NCBI GenBank assembly: GCA_965276665.1
Contig: OZ255620.1
Span: 1,736,001-1,800,000 of the forward strand
Length of the DNA stretch: 64,000 bases
Direction: 5' to 3'
Origin: CAWGJC01 sp965276665
GTDB lineage: Bacteria; Pseudomonadota; Alphaproteobacteria; Acetobacterales; Acetobacteraceae
In this document: piece by piece, positions 7,770 through 15,404 of the stretch
Numbering within the stretch: position 1 is the first letter of the stretch
How the letters are laid out: every line of letters starts with the position of its first letter
Position numbers and translations under genes: made by a program
The notes under the pieces: generated by a model
What the model saw: the letters and a program-made list of their open reading frames with translations, nothing else
Told to the model about the DNA's origin: nothing
Databases searched by the model: none

Positions 7770-8681
7770 TCAGGACATCTCGGCCTCGTTCGGCACCGCC
7801 TGCCGCGACGCTTCCGGCGCCACCTTCACGCGCAGCCAGTTCGCGAGCTCCCGCCGGTGCTGCGCAAAGTCGCTCACATCGGGCCCGATATCGTAGCGCC
7901 AGGCGATATCCCTGCGATCGGGATCATCCTGCAGCGCGCGGAAATCCTCCGCCAGCACCCGCGCCTCGCCGATGTGGCGAGTGAAGCCGTCCGCCACCAT
8001 GCGCGCCGCCGCGCGCCCGAACAGCGCGGCCATCTGCCGCAGATCGTATTCCGGATGATACTGCACGCCCCAGAACGAGCGGCCGCCGTCCTCGCAGACC
8101 ATCGCCTGGATCGCGCTATGCGCGTTGCCGGCCAGCACGACGGCGCCCGGCGGCGCCGCGCAGACCTCGTCCTGATGCGAGCAGAGCGCGTCGAACACAT
8201 CCGGCTTGCCCTGGTATATCGGATGCGCCTGGCCGGCGGCGTTCGGCCTGATCCGCCGCGCGAGCCCGAACTCGTAACCGGACGGATGGCGATGCACGCG
8301 GCCGCCCAGCGCGACGCTCATCACCTGCATGCCCCAGCAGCTGCCGAAGCCGGGCACGCCGGAGTCGAAGGCGGCCCGCGCGAACTCGATCTGATGGCGG
8401 GTGACGTTCCCGGTGTCGTAGGCGTGCAGCGGCGATCCGGTCCAGGCGACACCGTGAAAATCGGCCAGCGCCATGCCTTGCGGCAGTCTCTCGCAATCCC
8501 CGGCCGCCAGCACGCAGCATTCGAGCCCATCGAGGATGCCATCCTCCTGCGAGCGCAAGATCCCGACCTGCGAGCGCAGCGCCGCGGCGTAATTCTCGCC
8601 ATGCGGCGCGGCGCCGAACGGCGCGAGCGCCGCCTGGGACGCCGCCGGCGCGCTGTCGACGATCAGGATCCGCGCGATCAA
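7770..8681 (-). CDS. class I glutamine amidotransferase-like protein (gamma-glutamyl hydrolase / GMP-synthase-like)
   Basis: 303 aa with a class I GATase domain over residues ~1-215: nucleophile Cys115 in GSCWGMQ, and His209 and Glu211 in QYHPE complete the triad. The ~90-residue C-terminal extension (from FTRHIGEARV) matches nothing I recognise. Stand-alone GATases of this kind often hydrolyse gamma-glutamyl conjugates in amine catabolism, which would fit the neighbouring aminotransferase; that role is inferred. The start ATG lies 125 bp downstream of the FMN-protein stop, with the stop-codon repeat in between. Confidence 0.82.
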   Translation of the reverse strand: MIARILIVDSAPAASQAALAPFGAAPHGENYAAALRSQVGILRSQEDGILDGLECCVLAAGDCERLPQGMALADFHGVAWTGSPLHAYDTGNVTRHQIEFARAAFDSGVPGFGSCWGMQVMSVALGGRVHRHPSGYEFGLARRIRPNAAGQAHPIYQGKPDVFDALCSHQDEVCAAPPGAVVLAGNAHSAIQAMVCEDGGRSFWGVQYHPEYDLRQMAALFGRAAARMVADGFTRHIGEARVLAEDFRALQDDPDRRDIAWRYDIGPDVSDFAQHRRELANWLRVKVAPEASRQAVPNEAEMS

Positions 8682-8740
8682 CCCGATGCCCGCACCATCA
8701 CCCGCCGCGCCGTCAACCGGTCGCCCCGGTCGGCCACCCG

Positions 8741-8815
8741 CCCCATCACCCGCCCGTCCATCACCCGAACGTCCATCACCCGAACGTCCATCACCCGCCC
8801 GTCCATCACCCGAAC
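8741..8815. repeat. five 15-bp tandem repeats duplicating the 3' end and stop codon of the FMN-binding gene
   Basis: Units of the form GTCCATCACCCGAAC (variant ending GCCC) are repeated five times. On the minus strand each unit reads TTCGGGTGATGGACG or GGCGGGTGATGGACG, so the TGA stop of the upstream gene recurs in frame every 15 nt. The first unit contains the real stop at 8806-8808. Confidence 0.9.
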
Positions 8816-9573
8816 GTCGCGCGATAGGCTTTGCCCAACACCGCGTCGAACCGCGCGCCGGGCTCGAATTCGCGCATCTCCTCGGGGCGCGAGAGGCCGG
8901 GAAGCTGGCGTGGGCAATCCGAGGCCTCCCCCATCACCTGGGTGATCGGAATGAGCGCCGTCCAGGCCGGCACGCCCGCGTAATCCTCCTCCTCGTCCGC
9001 GACATGCTTGTCGCGGATCTTGGCCGAGGCGGTCTCGATCTCCATGCCCATCATCGTGGTGGCCTTGAATTCCTGCGCATTGGGCTGGCGGATCAGCTTG
9101 GAGCGGCCCGGATAGATGCGGTCGATGAAATTGTCCATCAGCCGCAGCTTCTCCGACGTGTCCTCGATGATATGCGCCTGACCAAACGCCATCACCGCCC
9201 GGTAATTCACCGAGTGGTGGAACCCGGACCGCGCCATCACCAGCGCGTCGACATGGGTGACGGTCAGGCAGACCTCGATTCCCTTGCCCTGCGTGCGGAT
9301 CATCCGGCTGGCGGAGGAGCCGTGCCAGTAGAGATGATCGCCCTCGCGCCAGAACCCGGTGGGCGTGCAGTACGGCCGCCCGTCGATCACATAGGCGATG
9401 TGGCACACCAGCGCCGCGTCCAGGATTTCGTAGACCGTCTTCTTGTCGTAATGGCCGCGTTCATGGACGCGCTTCACCCGGTTGACCGCGGAGACCGGAA
9501 AGCTCGCTTCCGCCCCGGTGGTCTCTTCCTCGCCGGTGGTCTCTCCCTCGATCGTCTCTGACAGGCCCGACAT
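8806..9573 (-). CDS. pyridoxamine 5'-phosphate oxidase-like FMN-binding split-barrel protein
   Basis: 255-aa protein of the PPOX-like split-barrel superfamily. The region VKRVHERGHYDKKTVYEILD followed by VCHIAYVIDGRPYCTPTGFWREGDHLYWHGS is the signature of the DinG/NimA-like PPOX group, which binds FMN or haem. The ATG at 9573 (MSGLSETIEG) gives a normal length, although the frame is open further upstream. It is divergent from the MocR regulator, and MocR proteins sense PLP, so a vitamin-B6-linked role is tempting but not shown. The last codons and the stop are tandemly repeated. Confidence 0.8.
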   Translation of the reverse strand: MSGLSETIEGETTGEEETTGAEASFPVSAVNRVKRVHERGHYDKKTVYEILDAALVCHIAYVIDGRPYCTPTGFWREGDHLYWHGSSASRMIRTQGKGIEVCLTVTHVDALVMARSGFHHSVNYRAVMAFGQAHIIEDTSEKLRLMDNFIDRIYPGRSKLIRQPNAQEFKATTMMGMEIETASAKIRDKHVADEEEDYAGVPAWTALIPITQVMGEASDCPRQLPGLSRPEEMREFEPGARFDAVLGKAYRATFG

Positions 9574-9617
9574 CGTCCCTCGCCATCCGCAATGCGACGC
9601 GGACAATCGCCGTGAAA

Positions 9618-9663
9618 TGGTCCATATGAAAGATCCAGTAAACCAGAAACCGACTGGACCAGT
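9618..9663. promoter_or_regulatory. paired TGGwCCA palindromes, candidate MocR operator
   Basis: The divergent region between the FMN protein and the MocR gene carries TGGTCCA at 9618-9624 and the perfect palindrome ACTGGACCAGT at 9653-9663. Two similar symmetric sites 37 bp apart suit a dimeric regulator; assignment to the adjacent MocR protein is inferred from position. Confidence 0.4.
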
Positions 9664-9664
9664 C

Positions 9665-11167
9665 ATGCGGCAACGCGCGCGTAAGGCGCCGCCCCTCGGC
9701 ATCATGCTCGATCCCTCCCGCACGAGCCCGCTGCACAGGCAGATCGCCTTGCAGCTACGCCGCGCAATCCTCGAGAGGCGGCTCGCCCCGGGTGCCGCGC
9801 TGCCCTCCTCCCGCCTGCTGGCGACCGAGCTCGGCTGTGCCCGCGGCACCGTCATGCTGGCGCTCGATCAGCTCATCGCGGAGGGATATCTCGTCGCGCG
9901 CGCCGGCTCCGGCGTGTCGGTCGCCGCGAACCTGCCGGACGAGATGCTCGTGGCGCAGGCCCCCGGCGATCCGCCGCCCGTCGCGCGGCCGGCGATGCCC
10001 GAGGCGGCGCTGCCGGCGCAGGACCCGCCTCTCGCGTTCCCCGTGCAGCCGGACCGCCGCGCCTTTCCCTTCCCGCTCTGGGCCAAGCTTCTGGAGCGGG
10101 AGTGGCGCAGCCCGACCTGGCAGATCGCCGGCGCGCTGCATCCGTTCGGCCATCCCGGCCTCAGGCGCGCCATCGCGTCCTATCTGGGCGTCGCCCGCGG
10201 TTTCGCCTGCGACGAGCAGGCGGTCGTCATCACCTCGGGCGTCCGGCAAAGCGTCGCGCTGTTCGCCGCCATCGTGCTCGACGCGGCGGACGAAGCTTGG
10301 ATCGAGGAGCCGGGCTATCCCGGCATGCGCGAGGCGCTGGCCGAATCCGCGGCGCGCGCCGTCCCGGTGCCGATCGACGAGTCGGGCTTCTCGCCCGAGG
10401 CGGCGCTGGCCCTGGCGCCCCGGGCGCGGCTCGCGATCGTCGCGCCCTCGCACCATTTCCCGCTCGGCACGGTGCTCAGCCTGCCGCGACGCCTCGCTCT
10501 GCTGAACTGGGCGGAACGGATGCAGAGCTGGATCATCGAGGACGATTTCGACGGCGAGTACCGGTATTCCGGACGTCCGCTCGCGCCGCTGCGGGCGCTC
10601 GACCGCACCGGCCGCGTCGCCTATCTCGGCAGCTTCTCGAAATTGCTGTTCCCGGCGCTGCGGCTTAGCTTTCTGGTGCTGCCGGAATCGCTGATCGGAC
10701 GGGCGGGTCAGGTGATGGAACGCGTCGCAGCGCGCGCCTCGCTGCTCGGCCAGGGCGCACTCGCACGCTTCATCGCGGACGGGCATTTCGCCGCCCATCT
10801 GCGGCGTACCCGCCTGCTCTATGCAAGCCGCCAGCAGGCGCTGATCGCGGCCGCGCAACGCCATCTCGACGGGCTGCTCAACATCGCGCCGGATCCGGGC
10901 GGCATGCATGTGATCGCGCGCCCGCATCCTATCATCGAGCCGGCGTTCGACGATGTGCGCGCGGCTCAGGCGGCGGCCGCTGCGTCCGTCATCGTCTCCC
11001 CGCTGTCGCTCTGCTATTTCGGCGCGCCGAAAGCCCATGGCCTGATGCTGGGCTATGCCGGCACCCCGGAAGCGGAGATCGAGTCCGCGATCGGCACTTT
11101 GCGGCGGACCCTCGAAAGCGATCGCGTGCGCAAGCCCGGCCGTTCGGAACCAGCCCGATCTGCTTGA
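9665..11167 (+). CDS. MocR/PdxR-type GntR regulator with aminotransferase-like domain
   Basis: 500-aa fusion of a GntR winged helix (residues ~20-85; LPSSRLLATELGCARGTVMLALDQL) and a fold-type I aminotransferase domain. The PLP lysine is K326 in GSFSKLLFP, and IIEDDFDGEYRY at 290-301 is the family signature. Such proteins sense PLP or an amine-PLP adduct. The start is uncertain: ATG 9665 begins the conserved part, ATG 9626 or 9617 would add 13-16 residues, and none has a strong Shine-Dalgarno sequence. It is divergent from the FMN protein, amidotransferase and aminotransferase genes, which it probably controls. Confidence 0.88.
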   Translation: MRQRARKAPPLGIMLDPSRTSPLHRQIALQLRRAILERRLAPGAALPSSRLLATELGCARGTVMLALDQLIAEGYLVARAGSGVSVAANLPDEMLVAQAPGDPPPVARPAMPEAALPAQDPPLAFPVQPDRRAFPFPLWAKLLEREWRSPTWQIAGALHPFGHPGLRRAIASYLGVARGFACDEQAVVITSGVRQSVALFAAIVLDAADEAWIEEPGYPGMREALAESAARAVPVPIDESGFSPEAALALAPRARLAIVAPSHHFPLGTVLSLPRRLALLNWAERMQSWIIEDDFDGEYRYSGRPLAPLRALDRTGRVAYLGSFSKLLFPALRLSFLVLPESLIGRAGQVMERVAARASLLGQGALARFIADGHFAAHLRRTRLLYASRQQALIAAAQRHLDGLLNIAPDPGGMHVIARPHPIIEPAFDDVRAAQAAAAASVIVSPLSLCYFGAPKAHGLMLGYAGTPEAEIESAIGTLRRTLESDRVRKPGRSEPARSA

Positions 11168-11178
11168 GAAAAGTGAGA

Positions 11179-11330
11179 TTATCCGCCGTTTGATGCGACG
11201 CTCTTCGCGATGACGTCGCGCATGCCGATCGGGCGACGGCCCAGGAGATGCTCAGGGCTGGGTCGGTGGCCGTGAACTCGCCAGCCCGGGAGGCCCGATA
11301 CAAACCCAGCGCGAACCGGGCTGCGCCAGG
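11179..11330 (-). pseudogene. C-terminal fragment of an NmrA-like NAD(P)-binding oxidoreductase
   Basis: Two minus-strand frames together read ARFALGLYRASRAGEFT, then ATDPAL, then EHLLGRRPIGMRDVIA, the usual end of atypical SDR/NmrA-type NAD(P)H-binding proteins, with one frameshift between them near 11250. The rest of the gene is missing. It faces a TetR-type remnant, an arrangement common for intact oxidoreductase/TetR pairs. Confidence 0.55.
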
Positions 11331-11388
11331 CGGCGCCGTCGCAGTCGTCCTCGCCGGCAGGTCGTCGGCGGCGAGGAGCTTCCGCGTG

Positions 11389-11535
11389 ACGCAGCGGCCG
11401 ATCGAGGAGGCCGCCGAGGATTTCCGGTCGGGCTGGGACATGCATGTCGGCTTCGGGTTGGAACACCCCGCGCTGTTCTCGATCATCGGCGGCAACCCGC
11501 AACCGGACCGCGTGAAGGCGGCGCAGGCGGGATAT
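11389..11535 (+). pseudogene. fragment of a TetR-family regulator (C-terminal domain)
   Basis: About 49 codons (EEAAEDFRSGWDMHVGFGLE then HPALFSIIGGNPQP) match the ligand-domain region of TetR/AcrR proteins. The DNA-binding N-terminus is absent and the frame fuses directly to an IS3 transposase fragment, so the regulator gene was destroyed by the insertion and a deletion. Confidence 0.5.
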
Positions 11536-11574
11536 GCGACGTGCGGCGGAAGATCGGCCGGCTTGCCGGCACGG

Positions 11575-11744
11575 CGCTCCTTCGAAGCAGTCGCGTTCGA
11601 CACGCTTGAGTGGGTGGACTGGTTCAACGATTACCGGCTTCTCGAGCCGATCGGCTATATGTCGGCCGCCGAAGCAGAAGCGCGTTATCATGCGGCGATG
11701 GAGAGCCAAACCAAAACACCTCCGGGGAAACCCGGTGCGGTTCA
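11575..11744 (+). mobile_element. IS3-family remnant: transposase C-terminus and right end
   Basis: The frame encodes FEAVAFDTLEWVDWFNDYRL followed by LEPIGYMSAAEAEARYHA, the C-terminal signature of IS3-family OrfB transposases. Just after it, the sequence ending CCGGTGCGGTTCA at 11744 is an IS3-type terminal repeat (its complement starts TGAACCGCACCGGG). The left end, OrfA and most of OrfB are missing, so it cannot move on its own. Confidence 0.75.
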
Positions 11745-11857
11745 GTACCGTGATGCGTCAGCTTCTGAGCACCGCACCATCCAGCGACCGCGTGACGATC
11801 CTCGGGATGCGTTGACCTGAACGGACCGCCCGATTGCGCTTCAACGCGGCAGCGCCT

Positions 11858-12649
11858 TCAGTCGGGCTCAACCCGGTCCGCCAGCGCCCGGGTATAGGGT
11901 CCGCTCGAGGCAACCAGAAATTTCGCGTATGCGCTCTGAGCGCGACCTTCTACGAGATCGCTCCGCGCCATCGTCTCGACGACGCGGCCGCGGCGCATGA
12001 CCGCCAAACGCTCGCACATATGCGCAACCACCGCCAGGTCGTGGCTAACCAGGATGCAGGTGAGCCCGTCACGCCGCCTGATGTCGGAGAGCAGATTAAG
12101 GATTTCCGCCTGCACCGACACGTCTAACGCCGAGGTCGGTTCGTCGAGCAGCAGGATGCGCGGTTCCAGGACCAGCGCACGCGCGATCGCCACGCGCTGT
12201 CGTTGGCCACCCGACAGCTCGTTGGGGTACCGGTAGCGGAAGCTCTCGCTGAGACCGACTTCGGCCAGCACCTTCTCGATGCGCCGGTCGGCGCCCGCGA
12301 TCCGGTGCATCGCCAATGGATCGCGCAGTATGGTGTCAACCATGTGCCGAGGGTGCAACGAGCCGTAAGGGTCCTGGAACACCATCTGCAACGCCTTGCC
12401 GCGCCGTCGCGCAAGCCTCTTGTTCTGTGCCTTCCCTTCGATGCGCAACGCCCCGGTCCAATGCTCGTACAACCCAGCAAGGCAACGCAGGACGCTCGAC
12501 TTGCCGGATCCAGACGCACCCACCAAACCGAAGCATTCGCCAGGCCGCACCGTAAAGCTGACCCGGTCCAGCACCGTGCGCGTGTCGGGAGGGTGGCCGA
12601 ATGCAAGCGACACTTCCTCCACGTCGATGGAGGGGATCGAGTCACCCAT
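11858..12649 (-). CDS. peptide/oligosaccharide-type ABC importer ATPase, DppF/OppF-like
   Basis: 263-aa nucleotide-binding subunit. Walker A is GASGSGKS near residues 44-51, followed by the Q-loop (MVFQDPYGSLHPR), the signature LSGGQRQR, Walker B ILLLDEPTSALD and the H-loop VSHD. The ATG at 12649 overlaps the end of the upstream ATPase gene by 8 bp, indicating coupled translation. It is the last gene of a five-gene minus-strand importer operon that starts with the binding protein at 17080. It lacks the usual C-terminal cysteine-containing oligopeptide extension, so it is slightly short for OppF. Confidence 0.88.
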   Translation of the reverse strand: MGDSIPSIDVEEVSLAFGHPPDTRTVLDRVSFTVRPGECFGLVGASGSGKSSVLRCLAGLYEHWTGALRIEGKAQNKRLARRRGKALQMVFQDPYGSLHPRHMVDTILRDPLAMHRIAGADRRIEKVLAEVGLSESFRYRYPNELSGGQRQRVAIARALVLEPRILLLDEPTSALDVSVQAEILNLLSDIRRRDGLTCILVSHDLAVVAHMCERLAVMRRGRVVETMARSDLVEGRAQSAYAKFLVASSGPYTRALADRVEPD

Positions 12650-13487
12650 CCGGCAGGGCCCATGCGGGGTCGCGCTGCATAACCTGTAGCCGCGCGTCGG
12701 GGTTCGCGAGGTCGGGCATCGCGGCCAGGAGGCCGCGCGTGTAGGGGTGCCGCGCGTGGTCGAGATCGACGGCCCGGAGGGTCTCGACCACACGGCCGGC
12801 GTACATGATCAGCACGAAGTCGCAGAAGCTGCGCACCAGGGCCAGATCGTGACTGATGAAGATCATCGCCGTGCCGTGTTGCCGCGCGAGATCGTCGAGG
12901 ATGGCCAGCACCTGCAGCCGTACCGTGACGTCGAGCGCAGAGGTCGGCTCGTCGGCGATGATCAGGTCCGGCTCAGGGATAAGCATCATGGCGATCATGA
13001 CTCGCTGCCCCATGCCTCCCGAGATCTGGTGCGGATACAGGCCACAGACGCGCTCGGGATCCTGGATGCGCACCGCGCCCAGCATCTCCAGCGTGCGACG
13101 CCGAGCCTCGCGGCGGGTCACGTCGTGGTGGATCCGATACGCCTCGTCGATCTGCTCGCCAACGTTCATCACCGGATTGAGCGAGAACTTGGGATCCTGC
13201 ATAATCATCGAGATGCGGCGTCCGCGCAGGCCGCGCAATCGGCGTTTGTCGGTGCCGAGCAGGTCGATACCGTCGAAGCTCAGCCGTTCGGCCGTCACGC
13301 TCGCCGAAGCCGGTTGCAGTCCCAGGATGGTGCGTCCCAGGGTCGACTTTCCGGAGCCGGATTCACCGACGATGCCGAGCTTTTCCCGGCCGAGCGAGAA
13401 CGACACATCGCGAACCGCATGCACGTATTCCGGCGACCGGCCGAAGCGCACCGAGAGCCGCCGGACCTGAAGCAGCGGCTCATCCAT
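12642..13487 (-). CDS. peptide/oligosaccharide-type ABC importer ATPase, DppD/OppD-like
   Basis: 281-aa ATPase with Walker A GESGSGKS near residues 46-53, Q-loop MIMQDPKFSLNPVM, signature ISGGMGQR, Walker B LIIADEPTSALD and H-loop FISHD. The variant ISGGM signature is normal in OppD-type proteins. ATG 13487 was chosen because it gives the family N-terminus (MDEPLLQVRRLSVRF); it overlaps the preceding permease gene by 8 bp. It pairs with the next ATPase as a DppD/DppF heterodimer. Confidence 0.88.
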   Translation of the reverse strand: MDEPLLQVRRLSVRFGRSPEYVHAVRDVSFSLGREKLGIVGESGSGKSTLGRTILGLQPASASVTAERLSFDGIDLLGTDKRRLRGLRGRRISMIMQDPKFSLNPVMNVGEQIDEAYRIHHDVTRREARRRTLEMLGAVRIQDPERVCGLYPHQISGGMGQRVMIAMMLIPEPDLIIADEPTSALDVTVRLQVLAILDDLARQHGTAMIFISHDLALVRSFCDFVLIMYAGRVVETLRAVDLDHARHPYTRGLLAAMPDLANPDARLQVMQRDPAWALPDG

Positions 13488-14373
13488 TGCGTGGATCCAG
13501 CACATCCCGCAAGCCGTCGCCCAGCAGATTGAAGGAGAGGCTGACCACGAGGATGGCCAGCCCAGGGAACGCCGCGAGCCACCAGCTCTCCAGCATGTAT
13601 TGCCGGCCGCTGGAGGTCATCGCCCCCCACTCCGGTGTCGGGGGCTGGGCCCCCAGACCGAGAAAGCCGAGGCCAGCCGCGGTGAGAATGACACCGGCCA
13701 TGTTCAGCGTGATGCGGACGACGATCGACGACAGGCACATCGGCATCACGTAGCGGCGGATGATGCGCAGTGACGATGCACCTTGAAGGCGCGCTGCCGC
13801 GACGTAGTCGCTTGCCCGGATGCTGAGGGTTTCGGCCCGGGCGAGACGGGCGATGGGCGGCCACGAGGTGAGCGCAATGGCGATGATCGCGTGATCGAGG
13901 CCCGGGCCGAGGGCGGCGGCAAAGGCGAGCGTGAGCACCAGGCTGGGAAAAGACAGGAACAGGTCGGTCAATCGCATCAGCACGATCTCGATCCAACCGC
14001 CGAAATACCCGGCTGTGGTGCCCACCAGCAGGCCTAGCGGCCCGACTGTCACCGCCACCAGGACGACTATCGCGAGCGTCACGCGCGACCCGTAGATGAC
14101 GCGGCTGTAGATGTCCCGTCCGAACTCGTCGGTGCCGAACCAATGCGCCCGGGACGGCGGCTGCAATGTCGCGGTGAGGTTCTGCGTCACCGGGTCATGG
14201 ATCGCCAGCACCGGCGCGAGGATTGCGACCACCACCAGCAACACGATTAAGACAAGCCCGGCGGCGGACAGATGATTTCGCAGTAAACGTGCGAAACCCC
14301 GCCTGAAGACGCGCCATGTCGCGGCGCGGCGCTGCGCCGACGCGCTCACAGGCGGGGCCGCCACGAGGTTCAA
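13480..14373 (-). CDS. ABC importer permease, DppC/OppC-like
   Basis: About 297-aa inner-membrane permease. The DppC signatures are clear: HWFGTDEFGRDIYSRVIYGS after the first helix and the EAA loop EAGAS-type region AARLQGASSLRIIRRYVMP, with GLGFLGLGAQPPTPEWGAM near the end. The start is probably the TTG at 14373 that overlaps the upstream stop (TTGA) or a GTG a few codons later; no ATG gives a sensible N-terminus. It is translationally coupled in the five-gene operon. Confidence 0.85.
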   Translation of the reverse strand: MNLVAAPPVSASAQRRAATWRVFRRGFARLLRNHLSAAGLVLIVLLVVVAILAPVLAIHDPVTQNLTATLQPPSRAHWFGTDEFGRDIYSRVIYGSRVTLAIVVLVAVTVGPLGLLVGTTAGYFGGWIEIVLMRLTDLFLSFPSLVLTLAFAAALGPGLDHAIIAIALTSWPPIARLARAETLSIRASDYVAAARLQGASSLRIIRRYVMPMCLSSIVVRITLNMAGVILTAAGLGFLGLGAQPPTPEWGAMTSSGRQYMLESWWLAAFPGLAILVVSLSFNLLGDGLRDVLDPRNG

Positions 14374-15404
14374 GCCCGCGTCCTCGGGTCGAGCGTCTGA
14401 TACAGCAGGTCCGCGATGAGGTTGAGGCCGATGAACACGATGCCGACCAGCAGCACGCATCCCATCACCGCGTTCATGTCGCCCAGCAGCAGGTTGTTGG
14501 TGAGATACTGTCCGAAGCCCGGCCAAGCGAACACGGTCTCGATGAGAACGGCGCCCTCCAGCAACTGGCCGTAGGACAACGCGACCACCGTCAGCAGTTG
14601 CACGCGAATGTTGCGGAAGGCATGACGCCAGATCACCAGCCGCTCCGGCGCGCCTTTCACCCGCGCCGTAATCAGGTAATCCTGAGACAACTGCTCAAGC
14701 ATGAACCCGCGGGTCATGCGGCAGATATTCGCCATCGACGCGTAGCCGAGGATCGAGGCCGGCAGCCAGATGTGGTTGACCGCGCTCCAGAACACGTCGG
14801 CATCGCCGGCCAGCAACGAATCCACCAGCATCAGGCCGGTGCGCACCGGCACCGTGCCTTCGTAGAACACGTCCAGTCGCCCGGTGCCCCCCGACCAGCC
14901 GAGCCACGCGTAGAACACCAGCAGGCCGATGATGCCGATGGTGAAGATCGGCACCGAATGCCCAACCAGGGTGGCGACGCGAATGACGTGATCGGTCAGT
15001 CGTCCCCGTCGCGTCGCCGCCACCACGCCCAGCGGAATGCCGAGCCCGGCGCCGATCAGGATGCTAAGCGTGGCCAACTCGACGGTGGCCGGGAACACGC
15101 GGACGATATCGCCAAGCACCGGATGCCCGGTCAGCAGTGCCACCCCGAAATCCCCGCTCAGCATCTGGCGCAGGTATATCCCGAATTGCACCCATAGTGG
15201 TTTGTCTAGCCCGAGCCGGATAGTGGCCGCGTGATAGGCCGCCTGATCCGCATCCTGCCCGACGATACGCGCCACCGGGTCGGCCGGCATGACATGGCCG
15301 ATGACGAAAGTCAGCACCAGCAGGCTGAACAGTGTCACCACCATCGCCAACGCCGACCGGAGCGCGCCGCCGAACCGCCGCCGCGCGCGCGGGCCGAAGA
15401 TCAC
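14370..15404 (-). CDS. ABC importer permease, DppB/OppB-like
   Basis: 344-aa permease with about six membrane helices. Family marks: LVLTFVIGHVMPADPV near residue 30, RLGLDKPLWVQFGIYLRQML, the EAA loop ARVKGAPERLVIWRHAFRN, and ETVFAWPGFGQYL followed by DLLYQTLDPR at the end. The ATG overlaps the stop of the binding-protein gene (ATGA). A segment of ~35 extra residues between TM3 and TM4 (GGTGRLDVFYEGTVPVRTG) is periplasmic or loop sequence seen in some longer members. Confidence 0.88.
   Translation of the reverse strand: MIFGPRARRRFGGALRSALAMVVTLFSLLVLTFVIGHVMPADPVARIVGQDADQAAYHAATIRLGLDKPLWVQFGIYLRQMLSGDFGVALLTGHPVLGDIVRVFPATVELATLSILIGAGLGIPLGVVAATRRGRLTDHVIRVATLVGHSVPIFTIGIIGLLVFYAWLGWSGGTGRLDVFYEGTVPVRTGLMLVDSLLAGDADVFWSAVNHIWLPASILGYASMANICRMTRGFMLEQLSQDYLITARVKGAPERLVIWRHAFRNIRVQLLTVVALSYGQLLEGAVLIETVFAWPGFGQYLTNNLLLGDMNAVMGCVLLVGIVFIGLNLIADLLYQTLDPRTRA

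Noticed and set aside
8741..8815. possible CRISPR array
   Set aside because: Units are contiguous 15-mers with no unique spacers, and no cas gene is nearby.
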